From: Candidatus Colimonas fimequi
GTDB taxonomy: Bacteria > Bacillota > Clostridia > Peptostreptococcales > Anaerovoracaceae
Direction: 5' to 3'
DNA: 7,858 bases
NCBI GenBank assembly: GCA_018065295.1
Contig: JAGHTQ010000182.1
Span: 1 to 7,858 of the forward strand
The position numbers were made by a program, and so were the translations under genes. Below, in pieces: positions 6,803 through 7,858 of this stretch. A model generated the notes under the pieces. It was not told the origin of the DNA, did no database searches, and worked only from the letters and a program-made list of their open reading frames with translations. The stretch's first letter is position 1. Each line of letters starts with the position of its first letter.

Positions 6803-6822
6803 GTTCGGGAATAATTCTGAAC
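6803..6822. repeat. Inverted repeat in the CoA-transferase leader
   Basis: GTTCGGGA (6803-6810) and TTCTGAAC (6815-6822) are inverted around ATAA, with two G-T wobbles among eight pairs. It is followed by AAAAA rather than a T-run, so it is not a plus-strand terminator. It could be a protein-binding site or an RNA stem near the 5' end of the transcript. Confidence 0.4.
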
Positions 6823-6829
6823 AAAAACG

Positions 6830-6842
6830 TTAGTTAAACTAA
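6830..6842. promoter_or_regulatory. Perfect 13-nt dyad upstream of the CoA-transferase gene, possible operator
   Basis: TTAGTT and AACTAA flank a single central A at 6836, a perfect inverted repeat 69 nt before the ATG. AT-rich dyads of this size are common operator shapes. No clear -35/-10 pair could be placed around it, so its relation to the promoter is unknown. Confidence 0.4.
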
Positions 6843-6868
6843 GGGCGGTTTAAGCAATAAATTAATGA

Positions 6869-6896
6869 AATCCCGGTTGCCCGAATTGACCGGATT
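6869..6896 (+). other. Leader hairpin directly before the CoA-transferase ribosome site
   Basis: AATC-C-CGGT (6869-6877) pairs with ACCGGATT (6889-6896), leaving C6873 as a bulge; T6878-G6888 may add a wobble pair. The stem ends 1 nt before the AGAAGGAG ribosome site at 6898-6905. It leaves the site exposed and could protect the 5' end of the mRNA or tune initiation. Its GC-rich arms stand out in an AT-rich leader. Confidence 0.4.
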
Positions 6897-6911
6897 AAGA
6901 AGGAGTAAACA

Positions 6912-7858
6912 ATGGCAGAATTAAGAAAACCATTAGAAGGCGTTCGCGTACTCGACCTGACTCAGGCTTACAGTGGACCTTTCTGCACAATGAACCTGGC
7001 CGACATGGGCGCAGAAGTTATCAAGATCGAAAGACCTGGTGCTGGTGACCAGACTAGAACTTGGGGACCTTTCAGAAATGACTGGAGTGCATATTTCGCA
7101 TATGTTAACAGAAACAAGAAGGGCATCACTCTTAACATGAAGGAAGACGCTGGTAAGCAGATCTTCGCTGACATGATTAAGGAAGCAGACGTAGTAGTTG
7201 AAAACTACAAGGTTGGAACTCTGGCTAAGCTGGGATTCACTTATGATTACATGAAGGAACTGAACCCTGGAATCATCTATGCTAACATTTCAGGTTTCGG
7301 ACTCGAAGGCCCTCTGGCAGCAAGACCAGCATACGACATCATCGCTCAGGGTATGTCAGGTATGATGAGTGTTACTGGTTATCCAGATCAGCCACCTGTT
7401 AAGCTTGGACCATCAATCGGCGACAACTACTCAGGCGCATACTGCTGCATGGGTATCCTTGCTGCACTGTACAAGAAGCAGGCTACTGGCGAAGGTTCAA
7501 GAGTTGACGTATCAATGGTAGATACTCTCTTCTCAGTAATGGAAAACTTCGTAGTAAACTACACTGTTGCTGGCGAAACTCCAATGAGAGCTGGTAACAT
7601 CGACCCAGGTATTGCACCATTCGACTCATTCTCAGCTAAGGATATGGACTTCGTAATGGGTTGCGGTACTGACAGAATGTTCAACAACCTTTGTGAAGCT
7701 CTGGGAACTCCAGAACTGGCTGAAGACCCTAGATTCGCTACAAACGGTCTCAGATGCGAAAACTACCTGCCAGATCTGAAGGCAGCTATCGAAGCAGTAA
7801 CTAAGACTAAGACTTTCGCAGAACTGGAAGAACTGATCGTTCCTTATGGCATTCCATT
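6912..7858 (+). CDS. CaiB/BaiF family (family III) CoA-transferase, 3' end cut by the window
   Basis: The frame is open from ATG 6912 to the window edge: 315 complete codons of a family that normally has about 380-430 residues, so the C-terminus is missing. Enzymes of this family move CoA between carboxylic acids in the cytoplasm through an aspartyl-CoA anhydride. Family features are LEGVRVLDLTQAYSGPFCTM (8-27), LADMGAEVIKIERPG (29-43), LNMKEDAGK (74-82), ADVVVENYKVGTLAKLG (92-108), SGFGLEGP (127-134), YDIIAQGMSGMM and GPSIGDNYSG (166-175). D171 in the last motif aligns with the catalytic Asp of formyl-CoA transferase. RVDVSMVDTL (197-206) follows. The start has AGAAGGAG (6898-6905) 6 nt upstream. 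Codon use is narrow (almost all Lys AAG, Arg AGA), suggesting high expression and a role in a main fermentation or acid-activation pathway. The acid substrate cannot be told without neighbours. It has its own leader after the terminator. Confidence 0.93.
   Translation, partial: MAELRKPLEGVRVLDLTQAYSGPFCTMNLADMGAEVIKIERPGAGDQTRTWGPFRNDWSAYFAYVNRNKKGITLNMKEDAGKQIFADMIKEADVVVENYKVGTLAKLGFTYDYMKELNPGIIYANISGFGLEGPLAARPAYDIIAQGMSGMMSVTGYPDQPPVKLGPSIGDNYSGAYCCMGILAALYKKQATGEGSRVDVSMVDTLFSVMENFVVNYTVAGETPMRAGNIDPGIAPFDSFSAKDMDFVMGCGTDRMFNNLCEALGTPELAEDPRFATNGLRCENYLPDLKAAIEAVTKTKTFAELEELIVPYGIP

Noticed and set aside
6794..6822. TTGATA at 6794 as the -35 of a CoA-transferase promoter
   Set aside because: No acceptable -10 lies 15-19 nt downstream; the nearest AATAAT is only 10 nt away.

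Overview
The window looks like chromosome of an anaerobic Gram-positive bacterium of the Clostridia (Bacillota). The grounds are the Lys-rich Ig-like/fibronectin-III secreted protein style, the strong AGGAGG ribosome sites, AGA as the usual arginine codon, a group-II ECF vitamin transporter, a DUF975 membrane protein and a family III CoA-transferase. Genus cannot be fixed; a relative of Eubacterium/Mogibacterium or Anaerovoracaceae is a guess. All supported genes lie on the plus strand. There are no tRNA or rRNA genes, insertion sequences, CRISPR arrays or phage genes.

Layout. (1) 1-462: 3' end of a gene for a large secreted, extremely Lys-rich protein (Ig-like repeat followed by a fibronectin-III-like end). 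(2) 476-3783: an ECF importer made of ecfT and one giant gene that fuses two ABC ATPase domains to a membrane substrate-binding (S) component. The surface-protein gene, ecfT and the fusion gene have almost no space between them and probably share a transcript. (3) 3784-3892: a short gap with a plausible promoter overlapping a 16-bp palindrome. (4) 3893-6727: a membrane-anchored metallophosphoesterase and, 2 nt later, a DUF975 + CmpB-type (PF06541) polytopic membrane protein. The reading frame of the latter is broken by one extra base near 5662-5664. (5) 6746-6783: a strong intrinsic terminator. (6) 6784-6911: a leader with three separate dyad symmetries, then (7) from 6912 to the window edge, the 5' two-thirds or more of a highly codon-biased CaiB/BaiF CoA-transferase.

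How they work together. EcfT plus the A-A'-S fusion would form a complete ATP-driven vitamin importer from only two polypeptides. The co-transcribed surface protein may be its extracellular partner; that is inference, because its binding part lies outside the window. The phosphoesterase/DUF975-CmpB pair looks like an independent envelope-related operon ending at the terminator. The CoA-transferase is a separate metabolic transcription unit. Its codon bias, and that of the surface protein, point to high expression compared with the genes between them.
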